64,000 bases of DNA, taken from contig CAJNOP010000045.1 of NCBI GenBank assembly GCA_905250075.1, positions 539,779-603,778 of the forward strand, in the 5' to 3' direction. Shown piece by piece: positions 12,201 through 24,900 of this stretch. A program made the translations under genes and the position numbers. How positions within the stretch are numbered: position 1 is the first letter of the stretch; each line of letters begins with the position of its first letter. This DNA is from Rotaria sp. Silwood1. Taxonomy: Eukaryota; Rotifera; Eurotatoria; Philodinida; Philodinidae. A model generated the notes under the pieces. The model worked only from the letters and a program-made list of their open reading frames with translations, was not told the origin of the DNA and searched no databases.

Positions 12201-13943
12201 TAAACTCTTATAAAGATACATTATCCAGAATATAAACTTCAAAACAGGTCTGTTCTCATTGACTTCTACTATGATTATTTATCTTTCAGATTGACGTAGC
12301 TTCAAATAAATGATACAAGCTCAAATATAAACATTTTCAAAGTGTTTACATCGATTATTTGGTTCCAAAGACAATCTATAAATAGTTTCTAACTGTGAAA
12401 TTATTATTGACTAACGTTTATAGTTTACAAAGGAGATTTCTCATATACAAAATGAGTTTGGAATCGAAATTATGTTAATTTGATGAATACTAGCGAACGA
12501 TGAAGTAGTCTAGAAAGATTTTGGTTTCAAGATGCTCCCTCTTACAAAATCGAATTTTACTGAACTTCTTTGACAAAAGTCCCTTAATTTTTCTTAGTTC
12601 ATTTTGAACGTTTCAATTTTTCTCGTTAGCTCTATCGTAAGACAAACATTGGAAATTCTATTGTGTGACGAAACAAATATTGTGCTTGTATTCGTATTTA
12701 ACAATTGAAGTAATTAAAAGAGCTGAAACTTTTACAATGAATAAGTCTAATTGAAAACATTATTTGTGTGAGATTTCAAAGCGAAACTGAAATTTCAACT
12801 TTCAAAATGACTTGAGAGAAACTACGCTATTTTGCCTATCTATTTCTTCGAAACCATACAAGTGAGAGAATTTAAATAAGCACAAAGAATCAGTATCAAG
12901 TGTCTAACATAAATACACAAACCACCAAGTTATTACCTACTCCAACTGTAGAGATGATGGTTCCTGATTCTTTGTGTCTGTCCACTATGGTTCGTCTCTG
13001 ACCATATTTTGTAGAGGAGCGAAATTCTCTGGTAACACTTCTAGAGAAAAATCGGCCTTGATAAGAGAGAAGGCTGAGCCTTCTCTAGATTCTGTCTGGA
13101 CAAACTACTACCTTTGTGTAAAATCAATACGGAATGTGTAGAAAAACACGGATAGAATCTGAATTTTTAGTTTGAAAATAGAATACATATTACATCCCAT
13201 ATTTCACAAAACAATTACTTTTGTTATTCATTAGTACAAATTGAAAGCAAAGTTCATCTATGTGTTATATAGGTTTTTTTGCTCTAAAGATCATTAGAAT
13301 ATAATATATATTATTAAATACTATTAACTTCATCAGAAATTAATCACCGATTGACATGTCAGATTTTAAAAGAAATGCATTTTCTTTTTTGAGTCACGTA
13401 TGCATATAATGTTCTTTTGGATGCTTACATTATCGTAGTTTTTTTTTCATATTTGTATCACAGTTAGTATTAACGTCCTTATGATGTTCTAGAACTCGAA
13501 AGATAGATACAAAAAAATTGATAAATATGCAGTTTTATAAATGAAGTTATTTGTTTTTTTGTGCAAGTCATCAATAATTTATTTTTCATCTAAGAAAAGA
13601 TCTACGGAAATTATTAGAATTAACTATTTTTTAATGTAGTTATGGATATCAGATTATCCATTCAGGATGATTTGTAGCTAATCAATATCAATTACGATAT
13701 ATATTCATTTTACATAAATCTATAGATTAATCAACTGGATCGGTACTATTTATCTGGCAGAATACAAAAAAGAGTTTGTTTAGAAAAAAAAAATTTTTTT
13801 TTTTTTGAAAGTGACAAAATGGAACATAGTGAACAATGCTTGAGAAAGATATAAATAAAAATATTGTTAACTACGTCAGTGATTAACATTATTATTTTAA
13901 TTGTAAACATGTATAAAGAAAACTTTTCAGATCGATAATTAAC
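9275..13943. other. Gene-poor region with a TAAGAT-rich inverted repeat
   Basis: No convincing exon was seen. From about 10040 to 10290 the motif TAAGAT/ATCTTA recurs many times. TTCTTACATCAAGTCGTAC (about 10144-10162) pairs imperfectly with its inverse near 10257-10277, suggesting a decayed palindromic element. A GGA-rich purine run lies near 10990-11020. The remaining short open frames look random. Confidence 0.45.
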
Positions 13944-13946
13944 TAA

Positions 13947-14558
13947 CAATGGAGGTGTTTGTACTGTCCGTGAGAAAAATGGGATATATTCGGGTCAAAT
14001 GAAAGCTCTCACCGAGAAACTAACAAGGTTAAAATATTAGCTGCCCTTGGCTTACCTAGGGGACGATATTCGATTTTTCAGGAGATTTTCCCTGCAGGAC
14101 TCCAGGTTTCCAGCAAAATCATATTTTCGAATTTCGACCTGAAACTTTGCACACATGAAGGCCTCGACTAGACTAGCTTACAAAAAAAATTTTAGAAGTT
14201 TTGGACAATCTCTCACCGAGATATGAGTTTCTCAAAATATAGACGCTTTTCCATAGATATTGTATATTTTGAGAAATTCATATCTCGGTGAGAGATTGTC
14301 CAAAACTTCTAAAATTTTTTTTTTTAAGCTAGTCTAGTCGAGGCCTTCATGTGTACAAAGTTTCAGGTCGAAATTCGAAAATATGATTTTGCTGGAAACC
14401 TGGGGTCCTGCAGGGAAAATCTCCTGAAAAATCGAATATCGTCCTCTAGGTAAGTCAAGGGCAGCTAATATTTTAACCTTGTTAGTTTCTCGGTGAAAGC
14501 CTTCATTTGACCCGAATAGATCCCATTTTTCTCACGGACAGTACAAACACCTCCATTG
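13947..14558. mobile_element. Foldback element, 612 bp (MITE)
   Basis: Two ~290-bp arms are near-exact inverted copies of each other. They start CAATGGAGGTGTTTGTAC and meet at a short loop around 14235-14275. A TAA trinucleotide flanks both ends (13944-13946 and 14559-14561). That would fit a 3-bp TWA target duplication as made by PIF/Harbinger elements, but three bases are weak evidence. No transposase is encoded. The high arm identity suggests recent origin or arm homogenisation. The 96-aa minus-strand open frame overlapping the right end is a by-product. Confidence 0.8.
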
Positions 14559-14561
14559 TAA

Positions 14562-16791
14562 GTACAAATATTTGTAGTATAGTCTGAGAAAAGAAAACAA
14601 TAATCATAACACTGATTTTCCGTTTGAAAAAAAAAACAAAACTCAAGTTTAAAATCAATATTTATAACAATAATCTTGAAGTTGAAGAATGTATATTTTG
14701 TATGGCAAAATTTTTTTGACATTCTTTGTTTTGCAGTAACTTTGTTTACGAACATGATAAAATGTTGATTGTTTTTTTTTTCAAAATATGTACCATTGAA
14801 TTTTCTATTGGGATCACAAGGCGAAGTCTTTATAACTATTTTCGAAATTTTAATGTGTCACTAACATTTGAAAGCATGTGTCATTATGTTACATCCCACA
14901 AGAATAAAATCAAAAAGTTTTGATTTTTTAAAAGACAATTAAGAGCATTGTTGATGAAATCAATGTTAGATAAAATTTTCAACGTATTTTCGTGATCTTC
15001 ATCTGAAGTCAACTTCTCATCGTATTATTTTGGAAAAACTTAATTAATTTTTAGTCATTTTTCTTTGAACAGTGAAGAAAATTTAATCTTACAATTTATG
15101 TATCGAGCTCACTGTTTTTAGACAATAGATTTGAGAGCAACGCAGCAAAAAAACACGTTATATTTCCAGATGAAGCATCCAGCTCAATTGAAATGAACGT
15201 TATTTTTCACTTGTATTTGAGATGATGACGAGTAATACTCCTCATGCTTTGAGAGTCAAACAAGATCTCTGATTGGTTTCAAATATTATACCCAAAATGA
15301 ATGAATAAAATTTAACAATTTTTCAACCTTCTCTTATTTTTTCTTATAGGAAATAATACGACAATACACTTGTTCAATATTATCAATGTATTTTAATTTT
15401 GAAAATAGCTATAAAGATTAGATCTTGTGATTCAAATAGAAACATTCAGTGATGCATCTTTTGAGTAAAAACAAAAGATTAAGATTCTATCATGTTTCTA
15501 ATTAAGGTTACATGCAAAACAAAAAAACGATAAAAATATTGACAGGACCTAATATGAAAGTTGTGAAAAAGATGTAATATTATTGAATAATATTTTTCAA
15601 ATATAAATCTACATTTCATTAATAGCAGAAACGTGAAATCAAAAAATGTTTGTAAAATTATATCATTGTATACTTGCATAATAATTATTCGATACTTGAA
15701 CATTTTTGATTTGTTTAATCTATATATATACTTTTAGTATACAATTCCTGACAAACATGTATAGATACATGAGAGAATCATATTTGATTAATAATATATT
15801 ATATTAGATAAATTATTTTTTATGTGTTTAAGACAATGTCGACAAGTTTTTTTTGTTTTTCTTGTTATCGTATTATTTTCTATGTCAAACATTTGGTTCT
15901 AAATCAGTTTATTCTGTAATGAAAGCGTTCGGTAGATGTTCTACAAGAAAAGATAGAAAAAAATTTTTCTTTTTCTGATTTTGTATTATGATCGTTGTTT
16001 GTTAGAAAAATAAAAAAAAAAAAGATACGAACTACATCGATTTGTGACATTATTTACTTATTCTGACTAGGTAATTTTTTAAGAAAAAGAAAATGAAAAA
16101 AAAAAAAGATATAAATTTTATCCCTGTTTAAACAAGGGTTTTTTTTTTTAAGAATGTTTTTCTTGTCGTGCTTTTATTTTGCATCGGTTATGAATCTTGT
16201 CAATAGAAAGATTAATTTGAATATAAAATAATTCAGTAAGAAATAAATTGATGAATATAAATGAAAAAAGAATTATTATATGTAACAAAACAAGAAATAT
16301 ATCAAGATTTCATCAGAGCAAAGCAAATTTTAGATTGTAAGTTTTATTATTCTAAAGAAACTGGTTTCATGGAAATTTTTTCAGGACATACGAAAAAAAA
16401 AACAAGTAGAAACTAAATAACACGGAATAAAAGATAAACATTGAGATAATAAGAGAACAATAGTGCGTCAATAGTGGAATTGTTGCCGAATAATAAGTCA
16501 AAAATTGCAATTAGACAAGTGTTTACCTTTGTTAACTGATGTTTTTATAGTTATAGAGAAGAAACATAAAGGAAGATAGACGAAGACTAGTATATATTGA
16601 CTCAACCTACTTTTTTTCTATATGCATTTTAACTAAAGAAATTTTCTTACATAGGTTGATCATTTTTTAGATTACAATGAATAGTTAGTCTTTAATCATT
16701 TGCAGACAGTCATTATAATTTCAAGAAAATTGATTTTGCTATTTTACTTATTTAAGATCATCTCTAAAATCAATTCGGAAAGGTCATCACT
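14562..16791. other. AT-rich intergenic region
   Basis: No coding pattern, inverted repeat or RNA gene was recognised. It contains the upstream region of the first mucin-like gene. Confidence 0.4.
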
Positions 16792-17826
16792 ATGGTTCAT
16801 AGAATTCATTTGAATATAATTTCTTTTTTTATTGCTTGCATCTTATTGAGTGTTATCACCGTACAACAGAATACTGATACAACACCAATGCTAGACGAAT
16901 CGTCAACCAGCATCACAGCGATAGAGGAAATGGTTACAGACTCAACGACTACTATTGATTTAATAATAATAACAACAAGTACAATTGATGCTTCAAATAC
17001 TATAACATCAGATACAACTGTTGCTCCAGATATTACAGAAAATATTGCAACGATTGATTCAGATACTACAATATCGACTTCAATTGATGCTTCAAATACT
17101 ATAACATCAGATACAACTGTTGCTCCAGGTATTACAGAAAATATTGCAACGATTGATTTAGATACTACAATATCGACTTCAATTGATGCTTCAAATACTA
17201 TAATAACAGATGCAATCGTTACTCCAGGTATTACAGAAAATCTTGCAACGATTAATTCATATACTACAATATCGACTTCAATTGATGCTTCCAATACTAC
17301 CATAACAGATACAATCGTTACTCCAAGTACTACAGAAAATAGCACAATGATTGATTCATATATTACAATATCGACTACAACTGCTGCTTCAAATACTATA
17401 ACATCGTATACAAACGTTACTGCAGACACTTCAACAAAAAGTACAACAATTGCTTTAAATTCTGCAATATCGAGTACAACTATTGTTTCAAATGCTACAA
17501 TATCAAATACAAACATTGCTTCAAGCAGTACAGAAACAAGTGCAATCATTGCTACAAATACTACAGCATCAAATACAACCGTTACTTCAAATACTATCAC
17601 ATCGAGTACAACCGTTGCGCCAAATACTACAGGAAACAGTACAGCCATTACTTTAAATTCTACAATATCGAGAGCAACAATTGCTTCAAATACTACAACA
17701 TCAAATACAAGCGTTGCTTCAAATACTACAGCCGCTTCATGTGGTAATTCCCAACAAGAATTGATTTTTATGTCAATGTCATTAATTGTTAGTCTCTTTT
17801 TGTCAATAGTCATCAGAAACATATGA
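16792..17826 (+). CDS. Mucin-like Thr/Ser-rich surface protein with 33-residue repeats
   Basis: The frame encodes 344 residues. A signal peptide covers about residues 1-26 (hydrophobic core FFIACILLSVIT). The body is nearly all Thr, Ser, Ile, Asn, Ala and Asp, with many N-x-T/S sequons. Residues of about 65-195 form a 33-residue (99-bp) tandem repeat built on IDASNTITSDTTVAP. The first copies are almost identical and later ones decay into shorter NTTxTSNT-like units. The C-terminus is a Cys, a short polar spacer and a hydrophobic tail (MSLIVSLFLSIVI) with no long cytoplasmic part. That resembles a GPI-attachment signal, or alternatively a membrane anchor. An extracellular, heavily glycosylated coat protein is the likely role. 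A second gene of this type follows at 20628 on the same strand. No named family is recognised. Confidence 0.72.
   Translation: MVHRIHLNIISFFIACILLSVITVQQNTDTTPMLDESSTSITAIEEMVTDSTTTIDLIIITTSTIDASNTITSDTTVAPDITENIATIDSDTTISTSIDASNTITSDTTVAPGITENIATIDLDTTISTSIDASNTIITDAIVTPGITENLATINSYTTISTSIDASNTTITDTIVTPSTTENSTMIDSYITISTTTAASNTITSYTNVTADTSTKSTTIALNSAISSTTIVSNATISNTNIASSSTETSAIIATNTTASNTTVTSNTITSSTTVAPNTTGNSTAITLNSTISRATIASNTTTSNTSVASNTTAASCGNSQQELIFMSMSLIVSLFLSIVIRNI
17000..17390 (+). repeat. 99-bp tandem repeats inside the mucin-like gene
   Basis: About four copies of a 99-bp unit beginning ATTGATGCTTC are present. The first two differ by only a few bases. The period is a multiple of three, so copy number can change without breaking the frame. 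Confidence 0.85.
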
Positions 17827-20627
17827 TGAAAATAAAAAAAAAGAACTAATTCTATTTACTTACATTGTTTATTCGTTGCCTTGTTCAGTTTCATTGTTTA
17901 TGTGATATCATTTCTCTTTGATTATTTTTATCACAATTTTATCTCTTCACATCCTTTTCATCATTTGTATTTACTACATTGTATTAAATTACATCAAAGT
18001 ATTTAATAAATTTGTCATTAACACCAGCAAAGGTTTTCAATCTTTTATAAATATAGGTCTTTTAGTGCACATGTTTCTTTTATTAGATATGTTATTTTTG
18101 TACTTCATGGTTGACTAATGATGACGAAGCGAAGTGTATAAAAAAAGAAACTGATCATGTGGACAAACGGTGTGAGCGTACTCAACCGTATGTAATTATT
18201 GCACAAATCATTCCCTTAATACCTGGGAAAAATCATAAAACTAATGATGGACAATACTGATTCATCATCCATTTACGTAGTGCATTGATATCCCACCCAT
18301 TTTACATTTTTAGTCATTTTATTACAGATAATAATGACGTCTTTGTTTTTTTTTATACATGACATACTGCCTATAAAAAGCAGAAAAAAAAAGTATCGTA
18401 AAGTATACAAAAGTTGCATACATATATTCATTGATCAAAAATTATCATTGACAAAATAAATGTAAGTATTATCCTCAGTTAAACTTTCCTAGATTATTTG
18501 AAAAGTTGTTAATCATGGTTTAAAATAGTTGAAGCAATTTTCATCTGATGAGATAGTTATTTTCTATATTAAGTATTTACCTACAAAGAAATAAATATTC
18601 ATTTTCTATAATTTTTTTGCTCATTTGTTCGTACAGTAATCTCTATAATTACATAAGTTCACTAATATTAAACAAAGAAAATACATGAGAATATTTATAA
18701 TATGTAAAAAAAAAATGTCAAATTAGATTAATGTAATTGATCATACAGCAAAACAGAATCCACAACGTAATTGTTTCATGGGTAAAATTTACTTAGTCGA
18801 TTTCACTCTTATATATTGAAGCTGACGTCAAAGAAGGTAGATCAAAATTCTATTAAAAAAAAAATATTGATTTGTTCTTCTTAGTCGATTTTTTTATTTG
18901 TTCGTTGTCTTATTTATATTTGTCCTAAGACAATTCATCCTGAAATTGTTAGTTCTTAAAAAAATAAAAACAGAAAACAATGTTCTGGAAAAGTTATTTT
19001 TCTTCACAGTAACATCTTAGACAAAGTAATCCAAAAACAACTAGTATCATTGAACGATTTTTCTCCCAAAAAGAGACAGAAATCATCAAAAATAATTATA
19101 TATTACTCGATGACACTGCAAATTATTATCTATTTAGAATGTATATATGATTTGATACAGATTCAAGAATTCGTTACGAATATATAGTTTTTTTTTATTT
19201 CAATTAAGTTAACACATACAGGACAAAAACTAAGACTACAGATATAAGAAAATTTATTTTTTTCTCAAAATAACTCTTACGTTTTTATAATTCTATTTCT
19301 AAACTTTTTTGAAAATTGGTTCTTTTTCTAATTTAACATCAAAAACTGAATACAAAAAAAAAGAAAATTTTCTCAGATATAAAATAAATAACGCAAGAAG
19401 TCGCTCACAATATATGTAGATTTACAGAATGTCTTTATAGATATTCATGTACACCTATCTAGGTTTTTTTTTTGTATGATAGAAGATACAATCAAATTTT
19501 GTATTTCATTAGCATGAGACGGTTTCTAGCTTAAAACGTTCTCATTTTGTTTTATTGTTGAGAAAATCGAACATTTCTTTGTTTTAATCGTGAAAAAAAG
19601 ACCAATAATGACCTTGTCTATTCCAGTTTCTATTATCAAAACTCGGTTGAAAAACAAAATAAATGTAATATTTGAAATTAGTGTGAAAATCTATATCAGA
19701 TCACATATACGTTAGCAAAATTGCTTTTTCATGTAAAATGCAATTGTACTTGCCGTTGGCAATATTCTTCTGAAATTTTGCTTCTGAGAGATTTGTCATT
19801 TGCTATAGAATTCGCTACAATATATTTGGCACGGTATAGATTTTCATCTTGATTTCAATGTGTCATTTATTTTGTTTCCCAACTGAACTTTAGTAATTGA
19901 AAATGCAATAAACCAAGTCCATGTTAACCTTTTTACTAATAATCAGAAAGAAGAAATGTTTGATTTTCTCAACAATAAAACTAAAAACTTACTTTTGTAA
20001 CTCAAAACAGACTCATTCAAATCAGATAAAACATTTGATTTTATCTCCTGTCACAAAAATACTAGACAGGTTTACAAAAATATATGTAAATATGTACTTT
20101 AAATCTATATATATATTGATCACGTTTTTTACGTTATTTATTTTGTACATCAGAAAAAAATAATTTCTATGCAGATTTTGATGCTGAATTAGAAAAAAAG
20201 ATTATAGGAACTTAAAAGTTATTTTGAGAAAAAAGTGATTTTGCTGAGATATATGGTCATATCAATATTTCGAACTTTTCGTGGCGAAAAGGTAATATAA
20301 TTGAAATAGAAAGTATACATTCATGACCTCTTCTTCAAACTGTATCAAACCAGATATAACTCAATGAAAAACAAAATGCACTCAAATTTTGCGTTATGAA
20401 CCCTTTATGCTATCTGATTAGAAAATTTCACACTTGTCAATCGATTTAGTTGTTAGAAAATTCATTATGATCATTTAAAAGATAAGAACAATATTTTCTA
20501 TTTTAACATATCTTATTTACTTAAATCAAATTTATCAAAGTTTTCTATCAATTAGAATTTTATTTCTAATCTATTTTCATAAGTTTGTTCTTCATAATTT
20601 CATGGTTTTTCTTCAGTAATTACAATC
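17827..20627. other. Spacer between the two mucin-like genes
   Basis: AT-rich with long A and T runs. No exon with splice signals or coding bias was seen. Hydrophobic open frames at 17918-18118 and 19921-20163 look like chance frames in T-rich sequence. Confidence 0.4.
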
Positions 20628-21320
20628 ATGTTATATCGATTCAATAATACAATGATCAAGATCTTTTTGACTATACTTTTGGCTATATGGGCTCTACAAA
20701 TTGATGCACAAAATGATTCAAGCATAGTTGTTGCTGCAAACACTACAGCAACTCCGTTACCTTATACCAATGCCACAGTAACAGATGTAGTGACAGCCAA
20801 TAGCAGTACAACAGAAATAACTCTTGGACCGACAAGTCTTACATCTAATACAACTGTCTTGGAAAACTCAACTATGGCCACAAGTGTGTCAACAGACACA
20901 ACATTCTCGACAGATGTAACTACAGTGTCAAATACCTCGACAGCTTCAACAATCATTATTGTATTGACAAATTCTACAGCCATTATTCCTACCGTGGAAA
21001 ACTCAACAAGAACTACAGATTCGTTTACAGATACAACTGGGTTGACGAATTTTACAAATTCGAATTTTTCAACAACAATTGTATCGATTAATGTTACTGG
21101 TAGTGTAGGTACAACAGTAACAACAGAAGCAACAACGGCAGCAACAACAGAAGCAACAACAGCAGCAACAACGGCAGCAACAACAGCTGCAACAACAACA
21201 ATACCTACCACTATACGGACAACAACGAATCATGGTACTTTTTTTTATCCGAATAATTTACTTTATATTCTTATTATTCTCTTGTTTGTTATCTTTCAAA
21301 TAAATATAATTTCTCTATAG
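20628..21320 (+). CDS. Second mucin-like Thr/Ser-rich surface protein
   Basis: The frame encodes 230 residues. The first Met gives a short polar leader before the hydrophobic core IFLTILLAIWAL. The Met at residue 9 would give a more standard signal peptide ending near DAQ. The body is Thr/Ser/Val-rich with more than a dozen N-glycosylation sequons. Near residues 165-190 there is a run of TTEATTAATT-type repeats (ACA/GCA codons). The C-terminus is hydrophobic (LLYILIILLFVIFQINI) and reaches almost to the stop, as for a GPI signal or tail anchor. Same strand, composition and architecture as the gene ending at 17826 suggest a paralogous pair, although the repeats themselves differ. The start codon is uncertain. 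Confidence 0.68.
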   Translation: MLYRFNNTMIKIFLTILLAIWALQIDAQNDSSIVVAANTTATPLPYTNATVTDVVTANSSTTEITLGPTSLTSNTTVLENSTMATSVSTDTTFSTDVTTVSNTSTASTIIIVLTNSTAIIPTVENSTRTTDSFTDTTGLTNFTNSNFSTTIVSINVTGSVGTTVTTEATTAATTEATTAATTAATTAATTTIPTTIRTTTNHGTFFYPNNLLYILIILLFVIFQINIISL

Positions 21321-21901
21321 TAATTTCTAAGTTTAATTCTTTATTTATTTTTTTTTGCTGATGTAAGTATTTTAAATTGAAAACATATAAGTAATAAATA
21401 AACAACGAAAACAACGAGTAAACAAAGATATCGATACACAGGTATCGAAAAAGGAGAAAAAGAACACGAATATACACACAGATAAATACGAAATTAGTCA
21501 AAAAACTACCACTGCACAAGAAAAGAAAAAAGAAAAATTTTGATTTTTTTTTTCTTCCATAAAACCTGTTTATATATATATATATATCGATTATTCACTC
21601 TTCATTGTAAAATCTTTTAAGCTCATCTGTTAAACAGAAAAGCAAAAATGATTATAGTTTGACATATGAGCAAAAAGAAAACGCTTTGTTTTTTGTTTTT
21701 TGTTTTTTTTAAAATATCTATCCCTGAGAAGAAGAGTTGGCAATATGGAAGGTAGACAAAAACAAGAAAAAAAAAAAAAGAAAACACAAATGAAATTTAT
21801 TGAAGAATATCACTGTTGTTGTTCGCTTGTCAAAGGCTCCTATTTAAAATAAACAAACAGAAAAAAAGATAATTATTGGAATTAATTATTTATTCTTTTT
21901 T

Positions 21902-24900
21902 TTATCTCACGATTCGTTTCGTTGATGATAAACTAAATGAATTTATTGCTTGAGCAGTTCCATTACCACCACCACCACCATCATCATCATCAGTTGTTCG
22001 TAAAAGATCATCATCTGTTGTACGTTCTTCATGTCTTTCATCATCATCTTCATCATCATCCGATGTTAAAAGTGATTCTTCATCTGTTCGACTTCCACTA
22101 TCATTTTCAATAATATCATTTGGATTATTACTCTTATGATTACTACTAGTAATCGATGTTTTTCTAAAAATTTAAATAGACAACAATTTATTTTTATTTA
22201 TTTTTTGATAATAATCTTTTACGAAAGTAGTTTATCATTATGATTTGTTTTATTTTCATTGATAGAATTAAATCCATTTTTAGATTGTGTATTAAGAGTA
22301 TTATCAACTGTTGTTGGAAGAGATTCAGAACTTTCTAAAAAAAGTAATTGATATTTTAAGAAATTGAAAAAAATTATTTTTTGAACTTTTATACCAGTAT
22401 TTAATTGTTGAACAAGTGACGACATAGCTGATGTTAATGAATCAGCTGCTATAAGAAGATCAGTTCGTAGAGATTTTGTATGTTGACTTATTGATATTGG
22501 TTCGTTGATGGTTGTTTCTTGAAAAAAAAAATCAATAAAAAAAATAAGAAAAATTAAAAATAATTCATTGTATTATAATTTTTATAAGAAAAACTCATTC
22601 GAAATAGTTTTTATTTAGATATATAATGGAGAACAAGTCGAAAATCTCAGACTTGTTGTATTGTCTATTGAAACGAAGCCAAAAAAAGAAAAAAAAGAAA
22701 GATTATCATCAAAATTACCAGTAGGTGTTAATAGATCATGAAGAGGTGTTGGTGGTGTTGAATAACTACGAAATGTAACATTTGAATTAATTTTTCTTGT
22801 ATTTGAAGTATTTCCATGTGTATGATAAACCATTCGTGATGGTGAAACACTTAAACGACCATGTGGACTCATTGTTGTTGAACGTTGTTGTGTATGAGGT
22901 GAATAACGTAAAATTTTACCAAGTGTATCTAATTGTGTTGTTAATTCTTCTCGACTTTGTTGTAAATGATCAATACGTGATTCTAATTGATGTTTACGTG
23001 ATAATAATGTTTGTAATTCTTGTTCTAAATATGGATTTGTTTCTGTTGAACCAGCACGTCTCATTGAATGTATACGACTACGTGTTGATTGTGATTGTTG
23101 ATATTGTTGATAAGATGATAAATCATGATGTGGACTTGTACGTTGATGTGGTAATGTTTGTGTATAACGTTGTTCAAGTCGATTCATTGATGATGATAAA
23201 CCAGATGTTGATGGATAAAGACCTGTTGTACATGCATCTGTATCACTATATGCATGAAAATCATTGGGTAAATTTGAATTAGCATAATCAAGTGAATTAC
23301 GACGTTTAAGTTGTGCTCGTAATGTATTTATTTCACGTAGAATACGTCTAAGAAACAAACAAATAATAATTCGTTTTGTTTGTGTATATTAGTAAAAATT
23401 TCAAAATTGAAACTATAGTTATTCATATTAAAATTGTCAATTCTATAGAAATATAAATAATTTTTTGAATTTAGAAGGAATCATTCGTAAAATTGGAAGT
23501 TTTCAATTTTTTTATATTTCAAAAAATATTTAAAGATTGAAATAAATATGATTTCGAACGTTTTTTACTTAAAATTTTCAAAATGAAACACTATAGAAGA
23601 TCCAAATTCTTCTATTATGAAGAATAACTTTAGTATTTTTTTTCTAATAGTTTATTCTAGTAATGTTCAGTGTTCGTATACATACACAAAGATCACTAAG
23701 GCATTGAACACAATGGTATTGGCGTTACTTACACTATTGAAATAACAACTCTATCAGACTATGCTCTTTTTTTTTTCTAGCAATATGTTCTAATGTTTTA
23801 TTGAGCACAAGTGAGAATGTAGTAAGTAAACTCGAACTGTATCATTCTCATTTTATTCTAATTAATATTTATAAATGAAATTATATATTGATAAACTTAT
23901 CTTTAATAATCAATTAAAGATCAATCTATTAAATTCTTCTATAGAATTATTTTGAATGTCATAAGAGATTTAAATAATTCATTACTAATGTATTTTTGTT
24001 TTATTCCTATGAGTAATCATACTTATACTTATTGACTTTAATAATATTCATTGTTTATTTTACCTATTTTTTGCTTCAAGTTTAGAAATAATTAAACGTT
24101 TTTCTGCACTTTGATGATCCATATGCATTGATCGTATAGATGACATAGGCACCATTGTTGATGGTGTTGTTGTTGTTATTGGTATTCTTGAATAATATTG
24201 ATTATTTGTTTGTAAATTCATTGGACATGAAGAAAATCTTATTGGTGGTTGTATACCAGTTGGATTTTGTTTTTGTTTTTCATTAATAGATGCTAATTGT
24301 TGAGCATAATATGCTATTTGTACATGTTCATCCATATCAGCAGATTCATTACCATTTTCATCAATTTTTTTAATATCAGTTTTTGTTGTTGTTGTTAATA
24401 ATGATCGTTGTTCATCAAAATTGATTGGTTTTGGTGTACTAAGTCGAATAAGTTGTGGTGATGAACATGATGAGATTTGTTCTTTTTCTATCATTAATGG
24501 ACTTGATGGTGATGATATTGATACTGGTGGATTTTGTTGTTGTTGTTGTTGTAGTACTGGTTGTGATTGTGGTTGTTGTTGTTGTTGATGTTTTATTAGT
24601 TGTTGATGTCGTTTTGTACTACTATTTCGACATTTCCATGAAAAAAAACGTGGTGATGACGATGATGATGTTGATGAAGTTGTATTTGGACGACGTTCTT
24701 CACTTTTTGGCATACATTGAAATGATCTATTAAAAACAATAAATTTTATTCGAAAAAAAAAGAAATCAAGATTTCAGAATTTATTTTTTTTCCGATAACA
24801 AAAACATCATAACAATATCAGTGTGAATTAGTTTTCGAAGATAAAATTAATTGAATAGATGAATACCGTAAACGATTATATGACTTCGTTGGTATTTACT

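Noticed and set aside
14465-14755. 96-codon minus-strand frame
   Set aside because: It straddles the end of the 13947-14558 foldback element and has no protein-like features outside it.
16806-17822. 338-codon minus-strand frame opposite the first mucin-like gene
   Set aside because: The plus strand is built of ACA, ACT, TCA and ATT codons whose complements rarely give stops. The antisense frame (Val/Ile/Glu/Asp-rich) follows from that bias. The same holds for 20762-21211 opposite the second gene.
22797-23282. 161-codon plus-strand frame inside dystrobrevin exon 6
   Set aside because: Antisense of a coding exon whose splice phases and homology are clear on the minus strand. The plus-strand frames at 24455-24733 and 25976-26209 are the same kind of shadow.
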